Position numbers and translations under genes: made by a program. Below the pieces are notes generated by a model. That model saw only the letters and a program-made list of their open reading frames with translations. It had not been told where the DNA came from and ran no database searches. Positions 63,104 through 64,000 of a stretch of DNA of 64,000 nucleotides are shown piece after piece (the stretch's first letter is position 1; every line of letters begins with the position of its first letter). Location of the stretch: NCBI RefSeq assembly GCF_900115145.1, contig NZ_FOVL01000008.1:94401-158400 (forward strand), given 5' to 3'. Origin of the DNA: Salegentibacter flavus. Its GTDB lineage: Bacteria; Bacteroidota; Bacteroidia; Flavobacteriales; Flavobacteriaceae.

Positions 63104-63496
63104 TTATGATTTTTTCCTTTTATCCAATAGATCAGGATTGGAGATAGGATTTTCGTCTCCTTTAATATATTTTTCTATGTTTTCAATATATTCAAGCGAA
63201 TCGTCTACAAAATAAGAGATATCCGGCATTTTACGCAATTGGTTTTTGGTGCGTTGTGCCATCTCGTGTTTTATCTTTGACTTTACCGCATTGATCTCCT
63301 CCAGGATCTCGTCGGCGAATTTCGACGGAAAGATACTGATGTAAGCCTTGGCAATAGAAAGGTCTGTAGTGACCTTTACCTTGGAAACCGAAATCAAAAT
63401 TCCCGTTCTTCCCGCTTCCCTGAGGTTATTCTGAAGGATATCTGCCAGATCCTTCTGTAAAACCCCTCCTATTTTCTTTTGTCTATTTGTTTCCAT
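63104..63496 (-). CDS. rbfA: ribosome-binding factor A
   Basis: KH-fold 30S maturation factor needed for 16S rRNA 5' processing and cold adaptation. 130 residues starting METNRQKKIGGVLQKDLADIL with ISVSKVKVTTDLSIAKAYIS and the C-terminal MPDISYFVDDSLEYIENI typical of RbfA. The ATG at 63496 was chosen; a longer frame would add 39 residues running into the IS-related repeats. Transcribed ahead of the LolC/E-type gene. Confidence 0.93.
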   Translation of the reverse strand: METNRQKKIGGVLQKDLADILQNNLREAGRTGILISVSKVKVTTDLSIAKAYISIFPSKFADEILEEINAVKSKIKHEMAQRTKNQLRKMPDISYFVDDSLEYIENIEKYIKGDENPISNPDLLDKRKKS

Positions 63497-63571
63497 ACTG
63501 CAAAAATAGCTAATTAAAAATTCCCGAACTTTGGTTTTATGAAAATACCAATTTCCTTTGCTGAAAACAAA

Positions 63572-63703
63572 ACATATGAAATGGGCATAACGACAATTCG
63601 ATGCAAACACCAATGAAGATATGCGAATTACATATGACCTATAAAAAACAATAAATATCTACATATGAAATACCCATGATTTAGCCCACGCAAACACCGA
63701 TGA
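63572..63703. repeat. imperfect direct repeats next to the IS110 element
   Basis: Copy 1 (63572-63616) and copy 2 (63661-63703) both start ACATATGAAAT and end GCAAACACC(A/G)ATGA, with a diverged centre. A third ACATATGA lies between them at 63630-63637. The spacing of the copies is 89 bp. They mark the left-end region of the insertion sequence. Confidence 0.6.
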
Positions 63704-64000
63704 GTTTTTTGCTTAAATTTAAGTGATGTAAAAACTTATTGGAATGAAAGCAATTGACTACGAGCAGGTTATTTCCGTGGGATGCGGAATAGATGTGCAC
63801 AAGGATGTTATTGTTGCTACGGTTAGAAGCAATAGCAAAGATTATCAGACCAGGCAGTTTACTGCCTATACAAGTTCTTTGACAGAGTTACGAGATTGGT
63901 GTAAGGAAGAAGGGGTTACTCATGTGGCTATGGAAAGCACCGGCGTCTATTGGAAGCCGGTTTTTAATATCCTGGAGGAAGATTTTGCGATCATCCTTGT
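63617..64000 (+). mobile_element. left part of an IS110-family insertion sequence (cut by the window edge)
   Basis: The right edge of the window holds the non-coding left end and the first 85 codons of an IS110-type transposase. IS110 elements have no or only poor terminal inverted repeats, so the exact boundary is not visible; it was set provisionally at the end of the first direct-repeat copy. In this family the non-coding end encodes the bridge (seek) RNA that chooses target and donor. Confidence 0.6.
63744..64000 (+). CDS. IS110-family transposase, N-terminal part
   Basis: Open from ATG 63744 to the window end, 85 residues. The N-terminus carries VGCGIDVHKDVIVATV with the first Asp of the DEDD RuvC-like catalytic set and HVAMESTGVYWKP with the Glu, both hallmarks of IS110 recombinases. 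The rest, including the second Asp pair and the C-terminal Tnp_20 domain with catalytic Ser, lies outside the window, so intactness cannot be judged. Confidence 0.92.
   Translation, partial: MKAIDYEQVISVGCGIDVHKDVIVATVRSNSKDYQTRQFTAYTSSLTELRDWCKEEGVTHVAMESTGVYWKPVFNILEEDFAIIL

Noticed and set aside
63497..63613. N-terminal extension of rbfA by 39 residues to 63613
   Set aside because: RbfA homologues start at METNRQKK-like sequence; the extension is hydrophobic, unlike the family, and runs into the repeats beside the insertion sequence.
1..64000. CRISPR array
   Set aside because: No set of evenly spaced identical repeats was seen; the only direct repeats (63572-63703) are two imperfect copies.

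Overview
The window looks like chromosomal DNA of a marine or halotolerant member of the Flavobacteriaceae (Gramella/Salegentibacter/Zunongwangia-like; this placement is inference). Reasons: AT-rich DNA, -7 promoter elements of the Bacteroidota type TAnnTTTG, lineage-typical proteins (a DUF4175-like giant next to ybeY, a NagB fused to a PIG-L domain, FHS-type sugar permease, head-GIN/DUF2807 protein) and gene pairs common in this group (rnpA with an S41 protease, rbfA with an FtsX/LolC-type permease).

1-33 kb is mainly housekeeping: mnmG and ybeY with two parS palindromes (43-58, 1954-1969), the DUF4175-like membrane protein, gltX, an SPFH protein, a three-gene envelope/stress cluster (DUF6327-like, holin-like, YtxH), glnS, folB, tRNA-Cys, a LysE-type exporter, a DUF2807 protein, rnr, then a 1.2 kb AT-rich gap with a perfect DnaA box and an apparent DUF2007-type pseudogene, followed by rpiB, elaA-like, ctpA-like S41 protease, rnpA, an M1/S8/metallo-hydrolase group, three cation:proton antiporters, yebC and lepA. 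parS sites, mnmG, rnpA and a DnaA box together suggest the chromosome origin region is not far away.

33.5-60.6 kb is the most interesting part: about 27 kb almost entirely devoted to amino sugars and peptidoglycan. It holds an FHS sugar permease, two GH20 hexosaminidases, MurQ etherase, a ROK kinase, a GHL10 (DigH/YngK-type) lipoprotein, an Na+/solute symporter, a GH9 enzyme, a dipeptide epimerase, an SH3-NlpC/P60 endopeptidase, an amidase-NamZ (exo-muramidase) fusion, an AmiD-like amidase lipoprotein, a NagB-PIG-L fusion, a ROK repressor, a NagX-like acetyltransferase, a GH3 (NagZ-type)-serine hydrolase fusion and a TonB-dependent-type outer-membrane barrel. Read together they describe a route from murein strands and muropeptides to GlcNAc, MurNAc, MurNAc-6P, GlcNAc-6P, GlcN-6P and L-Ala-L-Glu without any SusC/SusD pair. 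The transcription units are: + from 33547 (permease, GH20, murQ); + 37649-40277 (kinase, GH20 paralogue, own terminator); + 40497-47721; - 53730-47781, convergent on a bidirectional terminator; and + 53948-60626, divergent from the repressor.

60.6-64 kb contains a flavobacterial intergenic repeat, dusB, palindromic repeats, a LolC/E-type permease, rbfA and, at the right edge, the start of an IS110-family element whose upstream non-coding end carries imperfect direct repeats and may encode a bridge RNA. All functional statements rest on motif reading and family knowledge; no database search was possible.
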